A stretch of DNA of 64,000 nt from Tenodera sinensis (GCA_030765045.1 CM060969.1:47407216-47471215), one strand, 5' to 3'. Shown: positions 31,091-44,535, counted from the stretch's first letter. Notes: generated by a model not told the origin, from the letters alone. Numbers and translations: made by a program.

Positions 31091-31499
31091 GCTGGAATTT
31101 GTTTTTTCCCCTCTTGTTTTAGTAACTTTTTGTTACATTTAAAAGCAACCGGGGGAACAGGTTGCTGTGTTTTTGTTTATTTTCTAGTTTGTGAGAGCAG
31201 CAGCTAAAGATTTCACCTATCAATAGAGAGAATGTGGAACTATAGAACGTATTCTACATCAGTATAACGTGAAATAAGAAAAAGAAATGAATTACGCGAG
31301 TTCCTTGACTCGAACCTACATCTTCGTGGAGCATACTGGACGCCAAATAGAACGTTGGCACCGAGTCATTTTTACCACGGAGAATCGCTTCCTCTGTTTG
31401 CACAGAACTCTAACGGACAGTTCAACTCTGAAGATTTGGCAATTTGTGAGTGTTTCTATGCATGTTAGTGAAAAGCAGTTCTTTTGATTGTTATTTTAT

Positions 31500-32330
31500 C
31501 TTATAAACTGTCTTATTTCGCTGTGTACCGTTTCCGTTTTCTTTTACGTAACACAGTACTCCCTCTTCTACAATCTGTACATTTTCCCATACATTTGAAA
31601 TATAAGTGTAACGTATAACATTCACACGCTTTTTCTACTCGTTTTCTTTTACTAAACACCGCTTCGACGAACAATTATTCATACCATTTTCTATACGATG
31701 GAAACAGGAATGCGTATTATATTCATACAACTTTATCAACTAGTATTTCTTCCTGTAGTATTTGTTATTGTACAACAGTGCTTTTGCATAGTGTCGTTCC
31801 GGTGTTTTAATAAAAATAAAGATGTAGTTAAAAAGTAAAGTTGTCACAACTGCTATCAGGAGTGCGACCAAAATCACGATATGAAACAATTGATGAAACA
31901 AATGTTAGCCAAGGTGCACATAATGGAAAAGGAAATGAATTTCGGAATGCGGCAGATGGGAACAAATATGAAAGCCGACTTGAAAAATGTAAACTACGGA
32001 ATGGAAACAAAAATGGAAAAAATGGAATGAAATTGAAAAATGTAAACTCTAGAATGGAAAAGATGAAAATGGGACTGTCCGATATGAAGATGAGCTATTG
32101 GAGAATGCTAAAGAGCGACTGGCCTGGGTTAAGAAAGCCACAGAAGAATTCAGCGGAAAGATGAAGGACCTTGGCCAACGTGTTAACGCCCTAGAAGATA
32201 GAGTCGATCGCAGCACCAAAGAACAACTCCATAGTGGAACAAACGCTCGACGGAAACCTCAAACTAGGTGGATATCTATGGGGGAGACCTGCGTTCAACA
32301 GTGGACGTTTTACGGCTGAAATGGTGGTGC
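31500..32330 (+). mobile_element. LTR-retrotransposon remnant: possible LTR, PBS and Gag coiled coil
   Basis: AATAAA near 31810, then CTATCAGGAGTGCGA (31852-31866) resembling a primer-binding site, then a Met- and Lys-rich coiled-coil reading (MKQLMKQMLAKVHIMEKEMN, ERLAWVKKATEEFSGKMKDL, RVNALEDRVDRS) across two frames. It has the same style as the Gag-like N-terminus of the element at 5027-7256, suggesting a related family. There is no pol. The LTR limits are not defined. Confidence 0.5.
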
Positions 32331-33054
32331 TTATGAAATATTTACATATATGTATCTCTATATCCTTTGTATCTCGGAAATGACTCTTAACAATTGCGAC
32401 AAAAATTTGTATTGAGTTAACGTTTTACTTTTCAAGCTTATCTAAATAAGTATCTTCTCCCAGAAAAGATTTCACAAAACTAGGGGGGCGGGAAACGCCG
32501 AGTGAAGCTCGGTCGCCCAGGTGCTGAAAAGTAATGTTTACAAAGGACTAATTAACAAGTTATTTACAATTAATTATTCATCAAATTGAAAATTATCTAC
32601 AGTTTTGGTTCAACACATTTCAAATTCTTGTAATTTAAAAGCCCTCAAGAAAATATGTATTTGTTTTTATTTTCAAAAATATTTATAAATAAAATAACAG
32701 TACAGTTACGCAGGGAAATTTGCAAGATCCAATCAAACGTTATTAGTAAAAATGTTCGATCGTTCGAAATCCGCGTCATGGTTAATTTGCTACCGTTAAA
32801 GTTTAAAAAGTAGGACTCTACAGCCAATAAAAATTAAAGTCTTCCCGAAAGATCCAATCAGGAACATTGGAAAGCTTTGGCCGGAGGGCGAAAGTTACAT
32901 AGGCAGTAAAACAGCTTTATAAGCTGATTTTTGGGACGTTTAAAGAGATTTCGACTTACTCATTGGTAGAATGAATATGTAACACGTTGGGATCAAAAAT
33001 AGACGCTCATAAGTGGACGCGAATAGTGACGCGAAGTGGAAATTATAAATAAAC
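32331..33054. other. Unassigned sequence
   Basis: Possible continuation of the LTR remnant: AACTAGGGGGGCGGG at 32479 is purine-rich and is followed by a small hairpin (CCGAG...CTCGG) near 32500. Nothing coding was recognised. Confidence 0.35.
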
Positions 33055-33062
33055 CCCTAGCG

Positions 33063-33236
33063 CAGGCATGTCAAACATCACTCCCAGGGTGTGAAGAGAG
33101 GAGTCCACCCCTCCTTAACTGCAGTAGCACGCGCTAGTAGAACCGGTTTTCGCCTTGTTTTTCTCGTTCTCCGATTTGAAGGGAGGGAAAATAGGGGAAT
33201 ATTTTCACACCTGGCGAGTGCTGTTTGACACGCCTG
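33063..33236. mobile_element. hAT-type MITE, 174 bp, with 8-bp target duplication
   Basis: Terminal inverted repeats: CAGGCATGTCAAACATCACT at the left and, reverse-complemented, CAGGCGTGTCAAACAGCACT at the right. The similarity continues to GGTGTGAA. CCCTAGCG occurs at 33055-33062 and 33237-33244 as a perfect 8-bp target duplication, diagnostic of hAT. CAGGNGTGTCAAAC ends are typical of hAT elements. No transposase. An inverted diverged copy lies at 48961-49136. Confidence 0.93.
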
Positions 33237-33544
33237 CCCTAGCGCAACAGCCCATGAAGGACCAAGGACCAAGGCCCAGCCACTACGTTCCCCCTCCCCT
33301 CTGCCCTCTACAGGTGTTACTGGTGGGGTGCAGTACTGGAAGAGCGGGACGCGGCCAGCGCCCCGAGCCCTCCCGGACAGTTATGCGGCTTTCACGACCT
33401 GGAAGTGGAGATTACGAAACCTAAATCGTGTGATATAAATAATAACAGGGCATATGCTTTAGAATAGTGGAACTTGCACAATTCGGTGATTAACTGCTGT
33501 TAACATTGTAATTTCGTATGATAATTTCTTTAAAAAAAAAAAAA

Positions 33545-35837
33545 TCTGTGTTGTACTCACATGACTTTCTGTACTCTTGTATGTACTAACCATTCTTACA
33601 AACTCGTATTACTGTATCTTCTTCGTGTTAGTTGAGATAAATATTGCAGAAATTATCTTATAGTTACAAAGCGAATATTAGAATACAGTAGGCTTTGTGC
33701 GATAGTCAAATCTTTTAAAGCTTTGAGATCCCCGTTCTCTTTGTACGCTTAACATATAAAAAATGAACAACGATGCTTCATTTCACGAGTGTTGTTTTCC
33801 GGAAACTGACACAAATAACAAGGAATATTTCCGAAATGGTTCACTCCACAAAAAACTATATTTAGACATAATTGTGTTTTAGCGAGATCTACATTTTTTG
33901 TATAGTAAGATATTGTCTATCTCTTACGGTTTACGCGTTATTCAAAAGTCATCCAGAGTAAATAGGACTCCGTGGGCTACAGCCAGAAAATTCAAAATAT
34001 ACATTTCATTTGTCATACAAATATCTGAAAAGTATGTCATTTTAATTTAAATCGTTAGAGCCATGTTCAAGAAAATAAAAATTTTGGAAAAATTTTCCAT
34101 GTAAAGCGTAGTTTAGGGTGGGGCTTTTTCTTCAAAATCTTCGTGTCGCATCCCTGAAAGACATTAAACTTAAATACCAACTTTGGATTTCAACCGAATT
34201 TTCGTTTTTGAGTTATGCTGTCCACGGTCTGACAGACACATAGACACACACACGGACTTTTTTCTTAAAATGTATTTTTTCTTAGATTCAGGGGGCCTCA
34301 AAACATATATTTCCGGTGAAATCTCGATGTCGAATCTTTGGGTGGAATACAATACTTCCTCTACTTACCAGTAGAGAAAGTAATAAAAGAAATCTGATGT
34401 GGTGCACTCACATGGCTTTCTCTACTCTTGTACTAATCATTCTTACAAGCTCTTATACCTATATCTTCTTCTTGTTAGCTGAGATAAATATTTGTACGAA
34501 TTATCTTATTGCTTATTTCCTTGTAGGTGCAAGGAGAACACTAGAATACAGTAGGCCTTGATCGACAGTCAAATCTTTGAAAGCTTTGAGATCCAGTTCT
34601 ATTATCACGCTTATCATACAAAAAATGAACAACGATGTTTCATTTCAGGAAAGTTTTATGTTCCCCGAAACTGACACATATAATAAGGAATATTTCCGAA
34701 ATGATTCACTCTACAAAAAATGTATTTAGACATAAATAATTGTGTGTTTTAGAGGGATTTATATATTTTGTAGAGTAAGATTTTGTCTGTCTCTTACGGT
34801 TTACGAGTTATTCAAAAGCCATCCAGAGTAAAGAGGCCTACATAGGCTATAGCCAGAAAATTTAAAATATACATTTCATTTGTCATACAAATATCTTCAA
34901 CATTTTGCATTTTAATCGAAATCGTTGGACCCATTTTGAAGAAGCTCAAAATTTTCGAAAAATTTTCCATGTCAATTGTAGTTAAGGGTGGGGCTATTTT
35001 CTTCAAAATCTTCGTGTCGCATCCTCGGAAAGCGTTAAACTTAAATACCAACTTTGGATTTTAACCTACTTTTCGTGTTTGAGTTATGCTGTCCACAGAC
35101 TGACACACACACACGCGCTTGCGCGGACCGATGTGTTACACTCACATGACTTCCTCTACTCTTGTACTAACCATTCTTACAACTCTTATACCTTTATCTT
35201 CTTCGTGTTAGTTGAGATAAACATTTGTACAAATTATCTTATGCGTAGTTCCTTGTAGGTGCAAGAGGAATATTAGAATTCAGTAGGCTCTTAGCGATAG
35301 TCAAATCTTTTAAAGCTTTGAGATTACCTTCTCTTCGCATGCTTAACATAAAAAATGAACAACGATGTTCCGTTTCATGAAAGTGTTAAGTTTTCCGAAA
35401 CTGATACAAATAACAAGGAATATCTCCAAAAGTGTTCACTCTACAAAAAATTCACTATGACATAAATTGTGTGTTTTAGTGATATCTACACTTTTGCATA
35501 GTAAGGTTTTGTCTATGTCTTATGGTTTACGAGTTATTTAAAAGTCATCCACAGTAAACAGGACTACATAGGCTATAGTAAGAAAATTAAAAATATACAT
35601 TTCATTTGTCATGCAAATATCTTAAACATATTGCCTTTTAAATCTAAATCATTAGAGCCATGTTCAAGAAAATCAAAATTTTCGAAAAATTTTCCATGTA
35701 AAGGGTAGTTTAGGGTGGGGTTGTTTTCTTCAAAATCTTCGCGTCGCATCCTTGAAAGATATTAAACTTAAATACCAACTTTGGTTTTCAACCGACTTTT
35801 CGTTTTCGAGTTATGCTGTCCATAGTCTGGACACGCA

Positions 35838-35907
<70 letters not shown>

Positions 35908-36905
35908 CACACACACCACACACACGCATACACAGACACACGCACTCATGCACGCACACGTGCGCGCGGACCTTCTGAATATCTGATGTGTTGCACTCAC
36001 GTGACTTCCCCTACTCTTGTACTAACTATTCTTACAAACTCTTATTCCCATATCTTCTTCGTGTTAGTTGAGATAAACGTTTGTACAAATTATCTTATGG
36101 TTATGAGAGAGCGTAGACTTCACAGCCGGAGTCCAGCAGAACACGGCATAACAGCCCGGAAATAACTCCTAGTTATATCTTATGATTCTTTTCTTGTAGG
36201 TACAAGGGGAATATTAGAATTCAGTAGGCTCTTAGCGATAGTCAAATCTTTTAAAGCTTTGAGATTACCTTCTCTTTGCACGCTTAACATAAAAAATGAA
36301 TAACGATGTTCCATTTCACGAAAGCTTTTAAGTTTTCCGAAACTGCCACAAATAAAAAGGAATATCTCCAAAATGGTTCCCTCTACAAAAAAGTTTATTT
36401 AGACATAAATTGTGTGTTTTAGTGATATCTACATTTTTTGTACATCTTTTGTATCTCTTACGGTGTACGAGTTATTCAAAAGCCACCCAGAGTAAAAAGG
36501 AGTACATAGGCTGTAGTCAGAAAATTCAAAATATACATTTCATTTTTCATACAAATATCTTAAACATGTGATATTTTAATCAAAATCGTTAGAGTCCTGT
36601 TTAAGAAAATAAACATTTTCGTGAAATTTTCCATGAAAAGGGTAGTTTAGGGTGGGGCTGTTTTCTTCAAGTTCTTCATGTCGCATCCTTGAAAGACATT
36701 AAACTTAAATGCCAACTTTGGTTTTTAACCGACTTTTCGTTTTTGAATTTTGCTGTCCACAGGCTGACAGACACACAGTCACGGGCCTTTTCCTAAATAT
36801 ATTTAATTCAGGGGGCCTCAAAACATATTTCCGGTGAAATCTCGACATCGAATTTTTGGGTGGAATACAATACTTCCTCTACACACCAGTAAAGAAAGTA
36901 AAAGT
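33545..36905 (+). repeat. Four tandem copies of an interspersed repeat (R830)
   Basis: Units begin near 33545, 34391, 35124 and 35975 with TGTTGCACTCACATGACTTTCTCTACT or variants. They share an ordered set of phrases: TGTTAGTTGAGATAAA, GTAGGCTTT, AAGCTTTGAGAT, AAATGAACAACGATG, TACGAGTTATTCAAAAG, GTGGGGCTGTTTTCTTCAAA, GACATTAAACTTAAATACC, GAGTTATGCTGTCCACAG. Units 1 and 4 also have the 3' end (GGGGCCTCAAAACATAT, TCGAATTTTTGGGTGGAATA, CAGTAGAGAAAGTAA). The unit ends carry a 12-bp inverted repeat, ACTTTCTCTACT/AGTAGAGAAAGT. Unit 4 has about 85 bp of extra sequence at 36105-36190. No coding content; possibly a non-autonomous DNA transposon. Confidence 0.88.
35826..35912. repeat. CA microsatellite inside the third R830 unit
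   Basis: Long CA run with minor interruptions at the position just after GCTGTCCATAG where every R830 unit has a short CA-rich stretch. Units 1, 2 and 4 have only short versions. Confidence 0.95.
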
Positions 36906-37059
36906 GCCTGTTTTTCTATTTGAATTCAAAACATGCCAGGTGGCCCATTGGAGTTGGACCCGCCGTAAGGGGAAATAAGACACGGTTGGACATCGTTGAT
37001 ATAGTCAGGAAAGATGTTACTGATTTATTGATGGTAGGTAAGAGTAGATAACTACTACA

Positions 37060-37215
37060 GTTAGGTACGAGGGTCCCCAAAACTGTTTAGAAAATCAAGT
37101 AGGGATAATTTTATTGTTTTTCAAAATATTCGCCTTTATTATGACTAACACTGTTTTATTTGCACCACCTATTTTTTTTCAAACTTTATTTACTTTGAAG
37201 GCAATATAGTTATGA
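37060..37215 (-). mobile_element. Possible mariner end
   Basis: The minus strand reads GGTGGTGCAAATAAAACAGTG, then a GEYFEKQ-like mariner C-terminal reading, then GGGGACCCTCGTACCTAACT, which resembles mariner terminal repeats (TACGAGGG). Only the one end was seen. Confidence 0.4.
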
Positions 37216-37494
37216 AACAGAAAAGCCATGAAAGAGAATGCTCGGGTTTGTTCAAGGTTGGGAAGAGCCAGTTGGGTCTGCAGCTAGTACTTCACATGTA
37301 GCGAGTTATTTCTGCGTTGAATTTCGACAGTGGTTTTGAACAGGCGGAAGAATGCGTCGTGTAGGATGGCTATTGGTGGCTGCATAGCATTAATTACGCA
37401 CGACATTGCTGCTCCCGATAGGTTGTAAAACCCTGCAGCTGAAGAGTACACTTTGGCAACGGACCTAACGGTCCGTGGTCAAGTATTGCACTGT

Positions 37495-38770
<1,276 letters not shown>

Positions 38771-38885
38771 CGTAGACATTAAGACCACGCAATATAAGAA
38801 GAAAACTTCGCCATTATTAGTAAGATCTTCCTAAACGCTACATTTAAGTCTATTTGTCTCCATTCTATACTGTGTGAATGGTGGT

Positions 38886-39796
38886 TATACTTTGTTCAGT
38901 CTTTTGAGACAGTGGGAGGGGCAGGTAGGCAGCAGGTTGCTCGTGTCGCAGGGCGCTTACGCGTGCTGGCACACTGCGATAGCAAAATGCACTGTTGCAA
39001 CATTTGCGCCCCTTTCATACTTCTGTTGCATTGTTTGCATATTTATCCTATATTTATGCACTTAATTGGCGTTGCTTCAACAACTTATTCTCACGCTGGG
39101 ACGATAAATACATTTAATATTAAAAAAACTGGAATACATGATCATATTTACTTGAACTACATTACTTTTATTCCTTTAAGTATATAAATATACGTCGGCA
39201 CCGTTGGTACTGCATACGATCCCCACAAATAGAACGAAAGAAGGAAATTGAAGCAGAAAAACGAAACATTATTTACATTCACACAGATAATACTTTCCAT
39301 TTACTCAATCTTTAACATTTCGTTTTCTGCTTCATCCTCCGAAGACGACGAAGAAGCCATCAATTCACAAACGGTTTTGTTTTCATCGCATTTCACCTTT
39401 GTTGGAGTTGTATAGTTCTTATTACTATACATATGTGAGCGCCAGTTGCGGCCACAGTATGTGCAATCGGCGGGTCGCATTTGCCATCCCCTCCTTTGAA
39501 GTAATTGTATATATTTTGAATAATGTGTGCCGTCTGATTATATACTGGTTTTCCACGTCATATAGACGAGGAATTTGCTTTATGAGTAGCAGGTGGATTA
39601 CTTGTTTCCCACGGCCGCCACATATTTATACAGGTTAAGAGCTTTGTGCAATCTCCGTTGCGCTTCACTACTCGTATTTGAAAGGCTGCAGAAACCTTGC
39701 AATTCTGCCTGGGTTGTTTTGGTTATTATACACGCGCCGGCCACGCGATGTCCTTATCTCCCCCTTCCACTGTCTCAAAAGACTGAACAAAGTATA
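38886..39796. mobile_element. TIR-bounded non-autonomous DNA element, about 0.9 kb
   Basis: A perfect 30-bp inverted repeat: TATACTTTGTTCAGTCTTTT...GACAGTGG at 38886-38915 and its reverse complement at 39767-39796. Weaker similarity extends inward over G-rich sequence. GTGAATG at 38874-38880 and 39798-39804 may be a 7-bp target duplication, although the left end has a few extra bases. There is no transposase in the 0.9 kb. Confidence 0.8.
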
Positions 39797-39804
39797 CGTG
39801 AATG

Positions 39805-40780
39805 TCAGTAAGTTGTCCTAAGTTATTAATGGTGGACAGCTCATCTGCCAATATCAGTGTCGTAATAAAGAAGTTAAGCACAAGACATTTTATATATTTC
39901 GCATATAAATAGGTTTGACTTAAAACATCAAACTATTGGGTACGATACTAGTGTTACAGGAACCTATGTACTTCGACATTTGGTGCACACACAGTAGCTT
40001 GGGCAGAACAGAACAATATTAGTGAAGGGGTGTCACGTATCCTTGGTTCCATGTATGCCACTGCTCCACGGGGCATTTTCCCTACCTTCTGGGCCGGCGC
40101 GTACATAGCTGGCAGGGTGTATGTGGAGCATTCTGCCTTTGTTGTTCGAGCAAGCAATGGAGTAAGTTAGGAACCCTAGAAATAAATTTTTTGGTTAAAA
40201 TTATATTTTCGGTTTTTTAATTATATCATATAAATATTCTTTAGACACTTGGTCAAATATTTTGGCCAAACATTTTCCCGACCCGCAATTTTTAAGTTCA
40301 ACGACACAGCAGTCATCCGTGCGTTTTATTTTAACCACACTGGGGTGCATCCATACTGGTGCTTTTTCTTTCTCTCAGTGCCAACAATTACTTTCATGTG
40401 AACTGCACTTGTTTCAGCTACCTGCTACACGCTGTTATAGTAACGTTTACTCATTGGTGACAAGCTCGCTCGTCTTTCCCCCCTCTCAGCCTTGCAGAGA
40501 GGGAGGGGAGGGAAGCAGCTTCCCCTATGCGCAATATTTGTTCAAGTCTCGCCTTAGGACCTATAGATGGGTTGTGACATATTGCAGGATAATTTGAGTA
40601 GCTATTCTTTTAAATTGTTAAATAACTTCAGTATTACTATTTCCTTCATTGACTTATGGAGACGAGAATATCTAATAATTTAATTTGTGTTAATAATCGT
40701 GTTGAGAAACTGGCATAAAAGGATAACAGTGTTATTTCATGAGGAATGTAATTCTCATTTTACTAATATAAATGTCTATT
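39805..40780. other. Unassigned sequence
   Basis: No gene is supported. G/C-rich GAGAGGGAGGGGAGGGAAGC at about 40496 resembles pieces of neighbouring repeats. The ORFs of 67 and 111 codons here show no domain. Confidence 0.35.
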
Positions 40781-40784
40781 TTTG

Positions 40785-41010
40785 TTAATGTCCGCCAACG
40801 TAATGTCATATCGGACGGTGAATGAATGAAATGGGTGAAATGATGCTTAGATGAGCCTGGGGTACATAGAGCTTTAAGTTACCCAATATTCGTTTTTTCA
40901 GGATAAGGGAAAGCCTCGGAAAAAAATCTTATCCGGATAACTCACCCTAAGCAAGATTAGAACTCGCGACCTCTTAGACGTGAGGCAGGCACGCTACCAC
41001 CATTGCCTCT
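40785..41010 (-). mobile_element. tRNA-derived SINE, family D
   Basis: The minus strand has a tRNA-like head (CACGTCTAAGAGGTCGCGAG then GTTCTAATCTTGC as B box), then TAGGGTGAGTTATCCGGATAAG, CCTTATCCTGAAAAAACGAAT, GGGTAACTTAAAGCTC, GAGCATCATTTC or close variants and the CGTCCGATATGAC end. It matches 47931-48193. Confidence 0.85.
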
Positions 41011-41019
41011 GTTGGGAAG

Positions 41020-43495
41020 GACTTATTGTTCGCTGTTTAAAATTGCAGGAAGTAACATTGAAGTTACTTTGTCATGTGCAGAATACTCTGTATGAATGTG
41101 CAACATGATGTACTTACATTGGTCATTATTTAAAAGCCAAGGTTAAATTACGTAACAGATGTTCATTTAGGAGTAAGAACTGAAATTTAAGAGCTATACT
41201 TTAATAAAAGGTCAGGAATGATAACACAGTTACTTAATGACTGTCTCCAAATATTCACAATCCTTATGCTTGATAGACGCATAGTGTCACATAGTGCCTA
41301 TTAACAGTTCAGTTGGTGGGCAATCGTAAGGCTAATTACGTATAAAACAATAGCTGAAGTAGTGACTTTAGAAGTTGCAATTAATAATACCATTATGACA
41401 TTACAAAGTAATACATTTTCGCATCCGATGAAACTAGTCCTTAAAGGAGTGATGCAACTCTTCCTGAAGCACTTCAGGAACTAGGTCTTTATAATGTTCT
41501 ACTGCTTCATCTGATGCATTTTATTTTTAATTTTAGGAAACAAAAATAAAGCACGAACTGCAAGTCAGAGCTGTATAGTGGAGGTTCCACAGTGCTGACC
41601 TTTAGAACATCCAGATACTCAGTTGTTTTTGCTATATACGACGATACGTTACCAAGATGTGATATCATTTCTCCTTTCGGGTGTTTTCCTCACTTTTTTA
41701 AAAAAAATGCTATAAAAATTGGTACCGATTGACTATAACGGTACGTTTATCTTCTAAAGTTATACTCGCAATATAGCCTGCTTTAGACAAAAAAGATAGG
41801 AAAAGTAGAAAAACAGCGATCATCTTCTTATCAGCACTCCGAATTCGTCGATCTTTTGTAGGCGGGAAAAGCCCAAAGTCTTTTCGTTTTAGGGTCATAA
41901 CAATAAATCCAAGAGTCATCACTAAAGCCCGGAGAGATGTGCGCTGGCATACGATACAGGTTAGCTGGACGCAGAGTATGAATGACGTCAGAAGTGCAGC
42001 ACGGCCATCAAATGTGTAAAGAACTGCCACTATAGAAGCAAGAATCTAAAACAACGTAACGTAGTAATACTATAATCTTCGCAAAACTTAAAGGCATATG
42101 GAGGCGGGGCGTACTGCGGACTCCAGCGAATCCTACACTTGCCCCTCCTACCAGCGCTGCCGAATGTGGTGCATGCATGTCACACACCCTTATGTACAGA
42201 ACCTCTGCCGGTACACGCACTACCACCGCACTACGCTTGGCAACAGCGCTCTGCTTGAGCATTGGCCAGCGTTCACATGCCTTTAACTTTTGCGAGCAGT
42301 ATAGTGAAGCATTGCCTTGCAAGTGTATGCAGACGCAAGATCAAGGTGTAGTATAACGCGACTGTTTTGTTTCTTCTCGTAGTGAGTTGCAGACGTGGAG
42401 TGATACTGTTCTTTCATGCTCAGGTTATACCTACCTGCAGTTGTTTACATGCGCGGGCGATAACAGTAAAGTCCATGTGGAAAAACGCACACGCCTCCGG
42501 CCTTTAGTCATCACCAGTAACGATATTCCAGAGCAAATTTGAAGTGCCGCTATGGAATTTTTCCAAAGCTTTTTTTTTTCTGTACCAATAAGTGCGAGTT
42601 TGGGTTTGATAGGAGTCGGTTTATGTGGAATCTATTGAAAACAAAGTTTTCTCACGTCCAACTGTTGATGTAAAATGTTTTGGATTGGACTCATACGAAT
42701 GCACAATGCTGCCCAAAGAAACGCATAGGATGCCCGTCCATCTTCTTCAGACATTGCCCGAACAGCAATCATCAATATTAGCAGTTCTTGGGTATCCACG
42801 AAATTCATCAGCACGGAAAACAAACCAATCTCTTTTGAATTCACTGTGCCAATTATAAATTGTCTTACTTGATGCATCTTTGCCATAGACATTTGTAAAC
42901 CGATCTTCACAGTATTCAGGGGTTAATAACGATTTAAAATCATGAAAAGATTAACCCGAAAATATTCTCTAATCAAATTCATTTTTGGATGAACACAAAA
43001 TGTTTAAATACAATAATAAACAAACTACTAGAGCAAATTCCAAACGCTACACAACAATCGACTCGCAAAGCATTAGAAAGTAACCGTCAAATGTAAACAT
43101 TAAATTTGTTTTTAGAAACATGGTATTCTAAAATTTGTCAACAACTTATAGCAGAAGTTTGAGATGGTTACCATAGCAACCCGACATAGACAAATGGTGT
43201 AGCTGAACATTTCCATTCTCATGGCTTTCACATCCCACTCACTTACAACCCATTTTCATTATTCCTACTATTGACGTGGTAAGACTTCAGAATGGCGAAT
43301 CTTTGCCCTTAGAGTAATTTGTAAAATTATATTCCTCTATGTGAGTAATGGAATATTAAGGTATAAAATTTTTAAAATGGAGTTAACGTTACATTCGAAT
43401 GCACCTAGTTAGAAAGTAGATTAATTATTGCTGTTAATGAGATAGTGAAAATAATGTCGGTGGCATAATTTATTTAATATTTTAATGTATAACAT
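41020..43495. other. Long stretch without recognised gene
   Basis: Both strands were examined; ORFs of up to 106 codons (41710-42030 minus, 42008-42322 minus, 42625-42858 plus) have no domain, repeat or terminal structure I recognise. It may be old repeat sequence or true intergenic DNA. Confidence 0.4.
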
Positions 43496-43734
43496 TTGTA
43501 TAGGGTGAACCATTTAAGTTGGGACTGTACAATATCTGCTAAAGTAAGCGTTGTAGAAACAAATATCTTGAATAGTAGCTTGATAATGCAGAGGAAAGTA
43601 AATGCCATTAGTTGTGTTTCATTTGGAGGACGTTGTAATGGTCATTTTAGGGCGAGGAAATAACATAAAAAAGTTCTGTCTGTCACGGTGGGGATTCCGG
43701 CATATCAGCCCATTGCTTATTGTGCATCATACCC

Positions 43735-44155
43735 TGGGAGGAAGGATGATATGAAAGTACCCTACAGGCGGCCAGAACGTATCCCAGGCGCAACTACAAC
43801 TACGGTGGGTCCCTAACAAGTACATGCTAGTTCTTTAGCCCGGCGGAGTTCCAGGTCACCACAGAGAGCCCGCCAGGTCTGGCTAATCAATAAGTCCCAC
43901 TGGAAGGGTGGCCGGCCGACCACAGCGCCTCCCTTCAGTCGAACACCGTATTTACAGAGTTAAGCATCATCGTAATGCAGCCTACCGGTGATATAAACTG
44001 CAAGGTAAAAATATCCTTCCCAGCCTGCACCTGAGTGGCCTGGCAAAACCCCCTAAGAAACCCAGGTCAGGAAGGTCGGCTGCGGGAATCGAACCCGCGA
44101 CCTTCCAAATGCGGGCCACAGACGTTACTGCCTGAGCCATTCCGCTCGGTCATAC
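43735..44155 (-). mobile_element. tRNA-derived SINE, family B
   Basis: The minus strand starts with a tRNA-like head: GAGCGGAATGGCTCAGGCAG (A box), then GGTCGCGGGTTCGATTCCCG (B box) and CAGCCGACCTTCC. The body includes GGGTTTCTTAGGGGGTTTTGCC and the 3' part GGGTACTTTCATATCATCC. Related copies lie at 52690-53220 and 61855-62335. Confidence 0.8.
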
Positions 44156-44272
44156 AAATAAAGGTAGGTTCCCATTAAAAAAATGCAATTGACCCTAAAA
44201 TGACCATTACAACATCCTCCAAATAAGACACGACTAATGAAATTTACTTTCCCCTTTAATGTCAAGCAACTA

Positions 44273-44448
44273 AAGGTAAAAGGTAAATGGTAAAGGGCAC
44301 AGACACGAAGGGGGACACCTCGCTCATTTTGACCTACACAGATCTATTGTGGCTACCACCCCCAGGAGGCAGGGATGAAATGAGGGAACCGAAGGTGCCA
44401 CACAGGGTCGCAGCTACACAGGCAACAGAGACGCGCGGAAGTCCCTAA
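44273..44448 (-). mobile_element. Retroposon family F, 5'-truncated
   Basis: 176 bp flanked by CAAGCAACTA at 44263-44272 and 44449-44458. On the minus strand it matches the 3' half of 50868-51276: TTAGGGACTTCCGCGCGTCT, GTAGCCACAATAGATCTGTG, GAGCGAGGTGTCC. It ends in TTTACC-type repeats (CCTTTACCATTTACCTTTTACC). Confidence 0.9.
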
Positions 44449-44535
44449 CAAGCAACTATTGTTCAATACATTTTTTTCCACAACGCTTAGTTTTGAAGAT
44501 ATTGTATAGTCGCAACTTAAATGATTCACCCTGTA

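Larger units (their letters stand above)
43503..44533. mobile_element. Palindromic TA-target MITE with two nested SINEs
   Basis: Long inverted arms: GGGTGAACCATTTAAGTTGG from 43503 to about 43652, and its diverged reverse complement from 44192 to 44533 (CAGGGTGAATCATTTAAG read from the right end). Flanking TA at 43501-43502 and 44534-44535 fits a Tc1/mariner-type target. The loop contains a family B SINE (43735-44155). The right arm is split by a retroposon at 44273-44448 whose 10-bp target duplication, CAAGCAACTA, belongs to the arm. Confidence 0.85.

Noticed and set aside
44070..44155. A functional tRNA on the minus strand
   Set aside because: The boxes are good but the anticodon stem and acceptor stem do not close, and related copies (52.7 and 61.9 kb) show it is a SINE head.
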